From Fratercula arctica (lineage: Eukaryota; Chordata; Aves; Charadriiformes; Alcidae), in NCBI GenBank assembly GCA_947846985.1, contig CANTUZ010000002.1, forward strand, positions 17,933,587 to 17,997,586: 64,000 nt of DNA, in the 5' to 3' direction. Shown piece after piece: positions 35,681 through 47,470 of this stretch. The position numbers were made by a program, and so were the translations under genes. Each line of letters starts with the position of its first letter. The first letter of the stretch is position 1. The notes below the pieces were generated by a model. It saw nothing but the letters and a program-made list of their open reading frames with translations, did no database searches and was not told the DNA's origin.

Positions 35681-38600
35681 GCTTCTCTTTAAAAGGCTAG
35701 TGGGCCCTTTGCTTTGATGCGTTAACATATTTCAGAGGGTGTGTATCTGATTCATGATTAAAGCTTATATATTTCTAGCACCAGGAGAAATTAAACCAAT
35801 TTGCTGATCCTGTAGGTAGTCTGGTGTTAGAAAGAACAGTTGTTTCTTTTTACATGGTAAACTCAGTAATCATAGGTGGAGGGGAATTAACCCACATCAA
35901 AAAACAGAACCAGTTTTCCTAAATGAAATTTTGTAGTGTGAAAGAAGTACTTTAAAGAAACTAATGAAACCTAAATATTGCATCATAATTTGTTCTATTA
36001 ATGTTGGTAGCATCACTTTAAAATTCAAGTTACTATAGATACCATATTTTTCAGGCAACCAAAGTAGGGCAAACGGAGAGCACCATAAAAACCAGACAGG
36101 TTTTCAGATGCAGCATTTTCCTGTGCAAACCCCAGGTTGCAGCATATAGTGCAACTTCTGTTTTTGAAGCTGTCCAACACTTTCAAGAAGACTAATGTAT
36201 CCACTTTGATTTTCATGAAATTCAGGACATAAAACATCAAATACACTCAATAACTGATGCTAAATGTCAGTGACATACCAGCAGAAAGGAATTTTTTTCC
36301 ACATGAATGTGGTATGAATGGAATGTGTTGGGAATAATGTCATTGCCCACAACAACAAGCCCTTTTCTCAAGAGCACATCTCTTCTAACAAATGCTGAAA
36401 GCGGGTGACACAAGGGGCCCCAACTCCCAATTTCCATGCCTTGCTGTGCAATCTGTACGGGTACCATCTTTGGAGCACTTGGGTTTTATTTTAGGGCTCT
36501 GACACCACAACGCTTCCCTGAAAGCATGTACTAAGTGGTAGGGTTTGGTTTAGGTGGTGTACAGCTCCCAGCAAGACTTGGAGAGAGATCCTAAGTGTCT
36601 CCGAAATATGTAAATGTGCCATTCCCATCTACCCATGAACCTGGGACTTGGGTCTTGCCCTCCTTCCCCCTCCAGCCCTTGCAGCCTACATCCAGGAAAC
36701 CTTATCCCACATCACTCCGCCCCAAATCCCAACCCTGTGCCACCATGACCTCTACCACCCTTGTATTCTACATCCCCCAGTGCCCCTCTGGTGTACTTCA
36801 CCCTCCTCCTGCACATTGCCTCCTTACCCCACCAACGGTACGAAAGGACCTGCAGGGCAAGTCAGGCACCATGTCTTGTACATCCAGCATTGGATGGATG
36901 CAGCTTTTTTAACTTTTTAGAAGTGTAGACCACATTTGACTCCACTTGTCCTTCAGAATGATCTTGGTATCCAGTCACAGCAACCTAAGACTTCTCAAAC
37001 ACATGAGAAAGGCCATCTTCTGCCATCACCTTCTCATCCACTCAGCTGCACTAACTCTTGACAAAGGTTTTCCAAAAGGCTGCACCAACATGCTGCCCAC
37101 CCTTGCTCTGTGCCAATGCAGGCCACCTTCACTGCGTGGGTAGATGAGGAGTCAAGAGGAGGTAGAAGAAAGCTCCCTGTTGAATACCACAAGTTGGTAT
37201 CCACTCAGTAACACATCTAAGTTAGAAAGGAGTCTGTCGTAGATGGCAAATTTACTTGCGTTAATGGTTAATAAATTATGACAAGGTTTGTATGTCACTG
37301 TTATTATTTGCTGTGCACATATTGCCTCTGCTTTGGAGGCCTGCTTTGGAGAAGAGAGTTACGGCCTCCCTGAAGAATCCAGTTGACACCAAAAAAAGTG
37401 GCTACCAACATCCTTTTTCAAAAGTTTTTGCCTGGCTTTCATAATCCTCACAGGCATCCTGGGCACCAGTGAAAAAAGCTGGAACTGCCTCTTCATAGCC
37501 AGGGTGTACATTAGCATCATTCAGCCCTGACAATACTTTTGTTTGGAGCAGCAGAAACAGGTTAATGAAGCACGTGCACTGAGCACTGATAAACCAGTGA
37601 GGTTTCTAAAAGCATCATCAGGAGAAACCTGCAGTCTCCTACAAATGCAGAAGAAAACCAAAAGCCCAATGCCGTTCATCTCCTGTGGGAATTTTACCTA
37701 TTTACACAGACATTTGGGTCACCTCATTTACAAAGGTACCCATCTGATAATGGACAACTAAATAAGTAGCCAGTTTTTAGAGAGGACAATTGCAAGTAAA
37801 ACTTGTTGGCCAGGGTGATGATTTCTCACCCACTCAGAGTATTTTTGACGAGAGGAAAAGACCCATCTTCCCCAGGCTGCTGCCTCTGTAGTAATCTGCC
37901 CTGGCAGCTACAACCTGCCTCTCAAACGTTCCCGTGTTTTGAATCCAAGCAAAAGCTTTGGCAGCTGTAAACCTAGCATGGGCTCGTTTTAAATGATGAG
38001 AGGAAACAGGCTGACAGTGAGCTGATTAGAAAGCTCTTAGAGCCCTCTCGGCTGAGTGGGGAGAAAAGGACAGCTTTCTTCATGTGCTGCCAGAGAAGGG
38101 ACACGGGGGCACCCGGAGCCTGGCTTGCTGTCCTAGACGAGATCGCAAGGATGTGGGAAAAGACCGTTTCAGGGAGGCTAAGCTGCCCTCGCCAGCCTGC
38201 CCCTTCCTGACAGCCTCTGCTCTGAAGATAACAAGCGAGGAAATAATGAAACACTATGGTAAAGGCTAGATGAATCCGAAGAGACAACTGCAAGCTGTTT
38301 CCTGGCCCCAGCCTTATCTACAGTCCCAGAAAATAACCCTTTCTCTGTGGTCAAGAAATAACCCGTTATGATTGGGGTGAAAAATTTGGTTTAATTTCTG
38401 CCACTGAGTGCTAGGCAGCGGGATGTGATTTCCACAAAAAGCAGGGACAACTGTATTCCTTGTCATGCTTTGGAGCGGAGAGGAAAGGCTCTGCAGAACC
38501 CTCTTGCCAGGAGCGTGTGGGTTAAGTCAATGGTATTTAAATGCATTGTAGACAATGAAGATGCAGAGCTAGGAAGGGAAGGAAGGGTTAAAAGGATGGA

Positions 38601-39436
38601 CTCGAAAAGCCACGTAGAGGTTACTGAATGGACAAAGCAGCGAGCATTAAAAATAATTCAGCCAAAAAGTAAAAATAAATACAGAAGGAAATTACTTCAT
38701 TGCAGCCCACACTGCGTTATCAGTATGAAAGCTCTGGGAGCTGCTTTTCTTTCCAAAATGGCAGCTGATAGCTGATCTAAACAAAAGGTCATCAGGGCAG
38801 AGAGGGGAGAGGAGGGAGGCTCAGGGAGAAGACAGACAGAAGACGGACCAGATCAGCAAAGGCTTAAGGCCGCAGGCAACCTCATGGCTGCAGACATTGA
38901 GCAGCAGCACCGACCACAAGGACAGGCAGCCCCCTTCAGTATTCTCTGCAACAAGCCCCTAACATCCATCTGAGCAGAAGAAGATGTGTCCTAAGCTCAG
39001 ACGACATCTCTGACCTGTTGCCCCAAACTGCACATTTCATCAGAAGCCATCATGGCTGTTCTGTAACCGCATCCCAGCACCAGTCCGAGGACAACAATTC
39101 CCCATGGTGCACTTTGAAAGGTTGCGTTTGCACAAACAGGCCAGCAGAGCAGCTTGGTTCCCACTGCAAATTTCTCACCCTTTGGGTCAGGTCTGCATTT
39201 TCATTATGGTTTTTATCCAACCGCAAGAATACAGTGAAACTTGTGTGAGTGTCCACCCACGTTACACCCCAACCTGTCTTAAAGGACCACCCCTAGGGCA
39301 TCCTCAAATTCACTAGCTGCAGCTCTACGCTACCTCTGCAAGAAAATGACCTCTGTGAAGCAATCAACTTTTTGCTGGTCCCCTGAGTGGTCAAGAAGGC
39401 AATTTACACTGCAGTTCATTCCTGCTACCTTCATTT

Positions 39437-39472
39437 AAAAAAAAAAAAAAAGGGGGGGTGGGGTGGGGCGGG
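39437..39472 (+). repeat. A15 tract followed by G-quadruplex motif
   Basis: Fifteen A (39437-39451) run straight into four G-runs of 7, 4, 4 and 3, separated by single bases (T, T, C) at 39452-39472. This is the ideal short-loop G-quadruplex pattern on the + strand. Confidence 0.85.
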
Positions 39473-42400
39473 AAACCCTGCTCACTCCCAACTGCAAAAG
39501 CAGTGAGGCAAAATGCAGTTCAGCCCTATGGTGGTACCTATAAACCCAGCCATCTTAGATGTAAGTTTGGTTTGGGATTGGGAAAGGGTTTTTTTCCTGT
39601 ATAGTGAAATAATTGGGAGTAACAGTCGTAAAACCTTTCATTGAGTTTCCTGGGGTCTGAAAGACATCTGGGAGGATTACGGGAGGAATACTGTGTGCGG
39701 TGGCTGTGCTAGGAGCAGCCCCGATTTATGGCTCCATCTGTAACTGCTGCACTTTGCCTGAAGCAGATGCTGAAACAGTCCCTGAAGTCAAGCGATGTTG
39801 CTATCATGGCTCAGCAACCAAACTTCATGCCAGGACAGGCCACGGTTTGCTTTACCTTTCCCTCACCTTGATGGACCCCACCTTAGTATTTCCCAACCCC
39901 TTTTTTTCCCTCGTTGTCCCAGTTAAAGTCTGCATTCGATGGTGATGGCTGTTTCCACACTGGCCCTGATGCAGAGGGAAGAAGATAAGGAAGGAGCAGA
40001 GCGGGGCTGGGTGCAGCCCCAGCGGGATGCCAGCCTCCAAGCCCCACTGTCACCTCCGTGGGACACTGCTGGTGGCTTCATCACACTCAGCAGCGGAGGT
40101 GGCTGCAGCGAGGCACCCTGCTACCAGGGCAGTGGGCTGCACTCACGAAGACAAGATGAGGCATCACCAGTCCCTTCTGCAAAGTGTCACAGAGAGGGTG
40201 AGCGAGGAGGACACAGCAACACAGCTGTGCCTTACAACAGTGATGTGCCTTTTTATCCCTTCTAATTTGGCTCTTTCCATATCGCAGCCTTATGATACTA
40301 CTGGAGAAACCTTATCATAGTTTTGTTGAAACACAGCCCTATATTAAGCAGGGATCCTGGAAAAAGTCAAAGAGGGGGAGAAGGATTCGTCAGCACAGAC
40401 AGACACTTTTTTTGTGGAGGCAGCTGACCAGCTCTCCACAAAGCATCCGGAGCCTTCTCAGTATTCCCAATCAGCCTCCATGCCTCCAGCTGACTTCCCA
40501 TAAAAATGCTGAAGGGTCTTTGATCTATGGGCACACGTCCTTATGAGAAAGGGAGGGGTAAAATCACAGAGGTCGGGCAAACACTTGACAGTAGTTCCTG
40601 CAGCTCCTCAGACCCCGGCCAGCCTTTGAGGTCCTGTGCCAGAGATCGCAGATTTAGTTTGATCAGTCATGAGTTGAAAAGGCAGAGCAAAGCTGCTCGG
40701 GTCAAATCAGATGCTTAACTCTCCTTGCCTTTTGTGATGGGTGGGGAAGTTCAGTAAAAATTAGGATGATAAGAAAGAACACACAGAAAAAAAGACTAAC
40801 GAGAAATTACATATTGAAAGCATCAGCCTCCTTGTTATACATCATCTGAGTTTGGATATCAGTTAATGGCTCAGCCAGTTTCCCCACTCAGCCTCATCAA
40901 ATTCCCTAGAAGTGGCAAAAAATTCAGAAGTGTTTCTCTGGAACACGCTATATCCCCAACTTTCCATCCAAGACACATAACGCAGCTTTTGCATTTTACA
41001 ATCTATTATTTTTGGTGATGCTAGAACAGAGCTCTGACCCTGGAGGGGATAAAACTAGTCCAAATGATAACAGCTTAAATGGCACTAAAAATAAACAAAT
41101 GTTCAGATAGATATTCTTTACTTATGTCTCTGACAGAAATTCCTCTGTGAGGAAAGAATTTCAGGCTGTAATGGAGGAGTCAGATCTTTACTCGTTCCTG
41201 CCTTCCCATTGACTCAATGCATATGGAGCACTCATGTAATGGTTTTTCCCCTGGGAAACCAAACTTATCCTAAAATGCTGTGGAATCAAAGTGATGGATT
41301 CCCCTCCTGCTTACACCGCTTTCCTCTGCCAGAACACCCCTCGTGTTAACAGCTCTCTATAGACATATATAAGCAAAAGTAAAACAAACTGTCCACTATC
41401 AAACCATCCTGCCCGTATGAAACAGAACAAGTTTTTCTCTGCATCGGATATTGCCATTATCTAAAACACTGGAGTTATTCTGGAAAAAGAAACCAGGCAT
41501 CGAGAATCTAAGCTGAGGCCTGAATAAATAATTTGAGGCTGATATGAAGGCAGGGTATGTAAACTGAGAAACTGAAAAAGTGGTGGTTTGGTTCCCCTCC
41601 ATCAGCCCACCTCTCACGAAGGGATACATGCCAAAATGCTGACACCAGGTACTTAGGAATAAAAGGAGAATTCTGCAAATGGAAACCTATAGGCATCAGA
41701 TAGTGCACAGTAGACTTTATTGTCTATTTGCTAGGAGCCAGAAGAACGAAACAGATAAATAGAAGCAGTAACCTAGTGATGGGCAACACCCCAAAATTTC
41801 AGCCCAGAGACAATATCCCAGGTTGTTTGAAAAAGCTTCTCTGGAGCTGGGGTGGTAATCTCTCCTGAGAAATCATTTCTAGGAAACACAGACCTTCCTG
41901 AGCCGGGCTCTGCAGGAGCCCTGCAGAGGAGATCTCTCCTGGCTCTCTCAATACATCTCCTTCCACAGTGAGTGCAGTCCGGGGGCTGATGCTCAGCTCT
42001 CCACAGGGCCCACCTTGTGGGGAGACAACTTGCCATGTGAATATCCGGTAGCCCAGATGAATAGAGAGGGAAAAGCTACCGAGTGTCAGAAAACAAGTTC
42101 ATTTACAGAAAGAACAAGTAACTATTAATCCCTTTGCTTGAAAGAAGAAAGGACGCAGTAAGCTGGAGTGGCTGGGGGCTGTGATGGAGAGGGGGCCACA
42201 GAAAATTGTTGAAGGTTTTATTCCCAGGCATCTCTGCTTTACGTGTCCCCATGTTGTCAGGTGTGGAAATCCTAGGACTATTTGCACGAAAGGAGGAAGA
42301 AGAGGCAGACAGAAAAGCTGCCATGTTTACTAGGAGGTGTATTCCAAGACCAGTTTGTCAAATATGCTTGGCATATACATTTAGTCACAGACAAAAGGAA

Positions 42401-44408
42401 GTAATTCATTCAGCAATTTCTGTGGTGAAAATTTACTTCAAGATTTATTCCATGCCCATGTGCCAAACACACTCCTGATACAAACCCCACAGTTACACAC
42501 CCATGCACCGCCTGGACACTCACCCCCACACACGGAGACATCCCGTCAGCGGCACTAAATAACTTATGAAAATGGTTAATTATGCTTTATCTGGAACTAA
42601 AACTAAATCTGGAGCTGAAAAGACAGTCAACAAAGCCACAATGCTGAGAATCCTGAAATAGGAAACATCTGTCTGTGGAGGAGGCACGGCCTGCCCCAGC
42701 GGTGCGGGGGGTGCGTGCCCGAGCCCCGGCTCTCTGCAGAGGGCTGGGGCACAAGTCATCTCGCTTGACTTTATATTTTCTCTTCCCTGTTGCCCTGGAA
42801 TACTGTACATGCATGACAGTGCTGTACATGCTCCACCAGGACCATACATGCCTGACAGAAACAGAAAGGTGGCTGAAAACGAGAAGGCACAAGGGAGTTA
42901 TTTGGGAGTCCCGTCAACAAAATCATTATTCAGCATGGGAAAGTGGTTTTGGCGTTTGGCTGTGGTGACAGATGGGAGCTGGGGCTTCCAGGTAGGCTGC
43001 AAAGAAATCCAGTCAGCAATGAATGGTTCTTCAGTTTATTATAGGCAATGGGAGAAATGGTTCAGCTGAAATCCGTGAGGTCTGGAAGGCCCTTGGATGA
43101 AACTGAGGCTTTTCAGAGTATATTTTCCAGAGGTCCAAAAAACATAAAAACAAACAAAAAAATCACGCAGAATAGGCAAAGGAGCAAGAAGAAGATGATA
43201 AAGAGCAGAGAGGGGAAAGCCTGCGCAGAAGGAAATGGGCAAGTTTTATTTTTGGCTGTATGTTTCATTGTAGAAAGCAAACACTGCATAATGGACACAC
43301 TAGCGCTCCAAAAACCACATCTCAGCGATACCGTTAGCTCAGGACGTTCACAGCATATATAAGCTCAAAAAGACAAACACATACTTTGTGTAATCACGGT
43401 CCGAGTAAAGACTGCAGAGACCATTACCACACCAAAAGGATAACCCAGCTAACCACAGTCTCATAGGTTATAAAAAACTGCATTCAAGAAAGTCAATTAG
43501 GCTCCACAGAGCTCTTGAAATGACAGAAATGACAGGAAAGCAAAAACATTTCTGAACTGAAGGGCCAAATCCTGCCCCGCCAGTCGCAGAACGCAGTGTG
43601 AGCTATGCATCATTATCTGAGGACAGAAACATAAAGAACAAGAAAATAATGCTGTTTAAAGCCAGTAATTGTTTCCTATGGTTTCAGAGAGCTGTGCTGA
43701 ATAAAATGCATTTGTTATATTATGACAGTGGGTCACAGAAACCATAGTAAGGGAGGAAAATGCAGGAAGATTATATGTTGCAGGGAGACATGGCTGCAGT
43801 AAAGATGAACATAAAAAGCAAAACTGAATAGAGATCTAGAATTTCTAAATTACCCTTGGCCCAAATGTCTGGCTTACCACTGAAATAGTATAATTATAAA
43901 GCTGGCATAAAACAGGACATGGATCTAGTTACTAATTTCTTACTAGCAATAGCAGCAAAACAGTTTCTGCCAGTAGCGGGTCTCTTGACAAAAACCTTGT
44001 GTCTTCTACATGATGTGACCTATAGGGAAAACTGGTTTTAATCAGACAAATCTATAAATGGTATGCAGTTGTGGTTGCTCCTCTCGGATGTCAAAAGGAA
44101 CAGAGGAGAAAGTAGGGGAAAGGAAGGGGGGGGATCTTCACTGTAATTTCTTGTTTAACACTTCGCTTTCTCTGAAATGCACAGTGGAATTTGTAGGTTT
44201 GGGAGATTGCCTTTGTCATGCAGGCCAATGATGGCACCAGAGGCACCTCACAAGCCAAGTGAAAACAAAAAAACCCAACAACAACAACAAAACCCTCTTC
44301 CTAGTAGCATTGTTTTATCCCCTGTGCTCCACTTAAGTTTTGACTGCAAGTGCAGGGTTTTTTTCATGGCTGCAATTCTAAACTCAGTCACTCTAATCTC
44401 TGTTTTCC

Positions 44409-44500
44409 AGCACGTGCTTAAACCTAAGCACATGAGCTACACCACTAAAGTGAATGGCACAGCTCCTGTGCCAAGATGTTAAGCATGTGTTCAAGTGTCT
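44409..44500. mobile_element. Palindromic MITE-like DNA transposon relic
   Basis: CACGTGCTTAA (44411-44421) and TTAAGCATGTG (44479-44489) pair in inverted orientation at 10 of 11 bases. The centre reads ACCACTAAAGTGAATGGCAC, a decayed form of the ACTGAAGTCAATGG centre known for this palindromic family. The flanks TTTTCCAG and TTCAAGTGTCT fit the outer parts of the same family. Non-autonomous, no coding capacity. Related in plan to 30911-31003 and 55244-55308. Confidence 0.55.
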
Positions 44501-46969
44501 CACTGTGTCTGTCCAAAGAGCTTGGGTAGAAAATAATCCTAAATAGTTTTCTTTCTCTGTGGTAGGCGTCCATGAAACGCAGCAATCAGTGGAATGGTGT
44601 CAGTGAATTAACATTTAAATGTCTTACACCTTATCATAGTCTGTACGCAGTTTAAGGTTGTGTGGAGATTTTTGTCTAGCCTTTTTACCAGTAAAAAATT
44701 GTCTCCAACTAGGCTTTTTTTGCCATGTTCCTGCTTTCTACCGAGGTGTTTGAGCTTTTGACAAAAATCTGAACCCCTGAAAACCTAATAACTTGGCTGC
44801 ACTGAAAAGTGTACAGATCATGGTTTTAAAAGGCTTCTAATCTTCTGATGAAAAGACAACATTTTGTGCAGAGCCAAATCCCAGTCTTTCGACTATTGAG
44901 CTGAACACATTTCGTTGGGCAACACACAGCAACCAGATTATTATTAGAAAAGCATAGCCCCTTTCACATCAACCAACCCTGTTTTAACCACAGTTTTGCA
45001 AGCCTGTGATCTATGCTTGGTATTTAAAATGTTATTTATTTATGTGTATGTATGCATATTGTGTATATATATTTCCCCGTTATTCTGCCTTGGGTGTGTT
45101 GATAGCCATCCACATGCCCAAGAGCTGCCAGGGTACTTAAGCATTTATGACCTGTGATTCAGAGTGGGTCTGAAGGTCGTTAAAGGCTGGGTGAGGAAGC
45201 GGTTCACACGACAGCCAGTTTACCATGATTGATTGTTGTGCTGTAAAATATTATGAAACCTCCCCGTTAACTCTTTTTCTCCGCACGGTGCCTACAAGCA
45301 GTGGTGAAAGCCATGGGGAGCAGCTGTGTTGGAGCTCCGGCAACTTGTCCCTCCAGCTTTTCCAAATGGTTTTCTGAGTAACATCACAACACTGCTGCAA
45401 TGTTGAAAAAGGGTCACCAAGGCTGACAAATAATGATTTTCAAAAGCAAACAAAACCCAGGAGCTGAAGAAATGCTTTTGCTCTCGAAAAATAAAAGTCC
45501 ACATGCACCTCCACAGCCATGCAATAAAAGAGGACATTGAGCTGTGCCTCGCTAGATGACGGTATCTTGCCAGGCTCATGGACAAAGGTGATCCATGACT
45601 ACCTCCTCCCTCCTGCAGTGAGCAAAACAGAGAGAGAGCATTGCAGAAGTCTGGCAATGATCACCCTCTCCTGTCCTGCTCTGGGTAGAGTTATAATTTT
45701 GTCAGGATAGATTAATTAATTCCTTGTAGATGTATTGGCAGAGCCTTGCCTCAGTGGTGCCCATTTTCCTGCAGACTGAGATTGTCCATTTACACTGCAC
45801 CAAGCCCCCCGCCCACTCCATATCATCCTTCCAAAAAACCCCTAAGACAATGACAAACATGCATCCATAAAACATCACCAACAAAAGAGTAGGTATCTCC
45901 CAGTGCTCAACACAGGTGAGAGAGAGGAATTTGCTTCCATGCCTCATCATGTGGCTAGAAGTAGCACGTCCAGCAATGAGACCCCACAAACGTGACAAAG
46001 TGCACTGCAATGTGATCAAGGGCCTCTGGGTTTCAGTGACACAATAAATACAGCTGTTTGCATGCCCAAGGAGGAAGAAGGAAAAAAGCCTTTGGCATAA
46101 GTCTCAAGTACTTCCAAAAGAGAAAGCCCTGCTTGGCTCTTCCTCTCTCGTATCTACCCCAAAATAGAGAAACAGAAACTACAATAACTCCTGAACTGGA
46201 GCACAAACAGCAGATCAAGGGCTTGTTTCTCTTATACACCGTTTATCCCTTAATTCTTACTACAATTCTCTGTCACCAAAACCTGCCACACGCCTACCGA
46301 GCAACAGCCTAACTCTTGACTGGTCCCACTGCAAGTTACTGTCCACCGTCAGGCATTGCACCAGAGGAACGAATGGGGTTACCCAAAGAACAAAACAATT
46401 TGTGAATAAAAGGAGCGGAATCCAATCTTTAATACAGATCTCCCAGACAGCATCTGCTCCTTCTCATGAGCTCAATTCTCAAGTTTGGAGTCTGTATAAA
46501 AAAGGCGTCTTTTCACTCTCCCATTTGTTTGCCCAGCGATGTCATTCACATCATCGCAAAGACCAGGCTGGGAGTCTTCAAAGGAAAAGGTTTGTTTAAG
46601 CAAAAAGACATCTTTTTTTGTCTGATTCTTTCAGATAAAGTGATTGACATTTTTGGCTTCTGCTTAAAATGGAACTTCAAATCAGGAAAAAATGATTATA
46701 GAAAACAAACTACAAATAGTCTGTTTCTAAGAAGTACTCTTTTTATTTGTTGAAGAAAAGTAACTTTTTACTTTTACCTAAACCTAGTATGGAGTTACGG
46801 AATCATTCTGTGTACCAGTAAAGCCAATAAGATGAAAAAGTACTTTCTGCCAGAGCTGGAAAGTAAATTCAATTCACCAAGAAAAGTTTGTTTCCACAGG
46901 CTTTGAGCTTTTTATAAGTTACATTCAGCCTTCCCTCTCCAATTATTATAGGCATAAATTACAAGGTGA
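44501..46969. other. Unique non-coding DNA
   Basis: No gene or recognised repeat. A short TATGTGTATGTATGCATA-type alternating run lies at 45040-45072. ORFs at 45292-45657 and 45702-46019 (-) lack domains. Confidence 0.6.
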
Positions 46970-47470
46970 GCTAAAATATGTAGTCCCTTTTTTAGAGCAA
47001 AATGCTGGGGTTAGTTCTCTTGGTTGCTGCTGAAGAATAAATTGTATCATTATAGCCTTCTTCTGGGTCTTGTTATTCTGACTTTTTGACTCCCGCTAGC
47101 TGCAGTCTATACAATGCACAACTGTATTTGTTCACAAGGAATGCTTTGGTTCTTTTTTACTTTTTCCTTTCCACTTCCTAATGGTTTACATGTAGAAGCA
47201 GAGCTTTTGAAAAATTACCTAACACATACTATGTTTAATGAGTACATTTAAACATACTTTAGCTACAAATCTTATCAGCTGATTACTTAACCTTTGTGGA
47301 TAGGCTAAATATTTTCTTCGACGCTTAAATAAATATGATACATGGTTCCCGTGGAAAGCCTAATGAGAAGGAAGTTGTTTTTAAACTTAAGTCAAGACTT
47401 CTCGTTTAATTTATTTTATCAGTATTTTTTTCCGAGTGATCAAAGAAAGCAGTTTGTATGGCAGACCTAA
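46970..47470. promoter_or_regulatory. Candidate conserved non-coding element
   Basis: About 500 bases of AT-rich, non-repetitive DNA with homeodomain-like and forkhead-like words (GCTGATTACTTAACC, AAATAAATATG, CGTTTAATTTATTT) and isolated CpGs (TTCGACGC, TTCCCGTGG, TTCCGAGTG). No ORF, no CR1 similarity. Confidence 0.33.

Larger units (their letters stand above)
35391..44408. other. Unique non-coding DNA
   Basis: Nine kilobases without a supportable gene. It holds the TATACACA tract (35565), a C-rich, G-poor block (36640-36850) and the A15/G-quadruplex (39437-39472). A small CpG patch lies at 42680-42745. 43590-43760 is AT-rich with homeodomain-like words (ATGCATCATTATC, CCAGTAATTG). ORFs up to 116 residues show no domain. 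Confidence 0.55.

Noticed and set aside
43555..43580. GGGCCAAATCCTGCCCC as an end of a palindromic DNA element
   Set aside because: No partner inverted arm was found within 200 bases.
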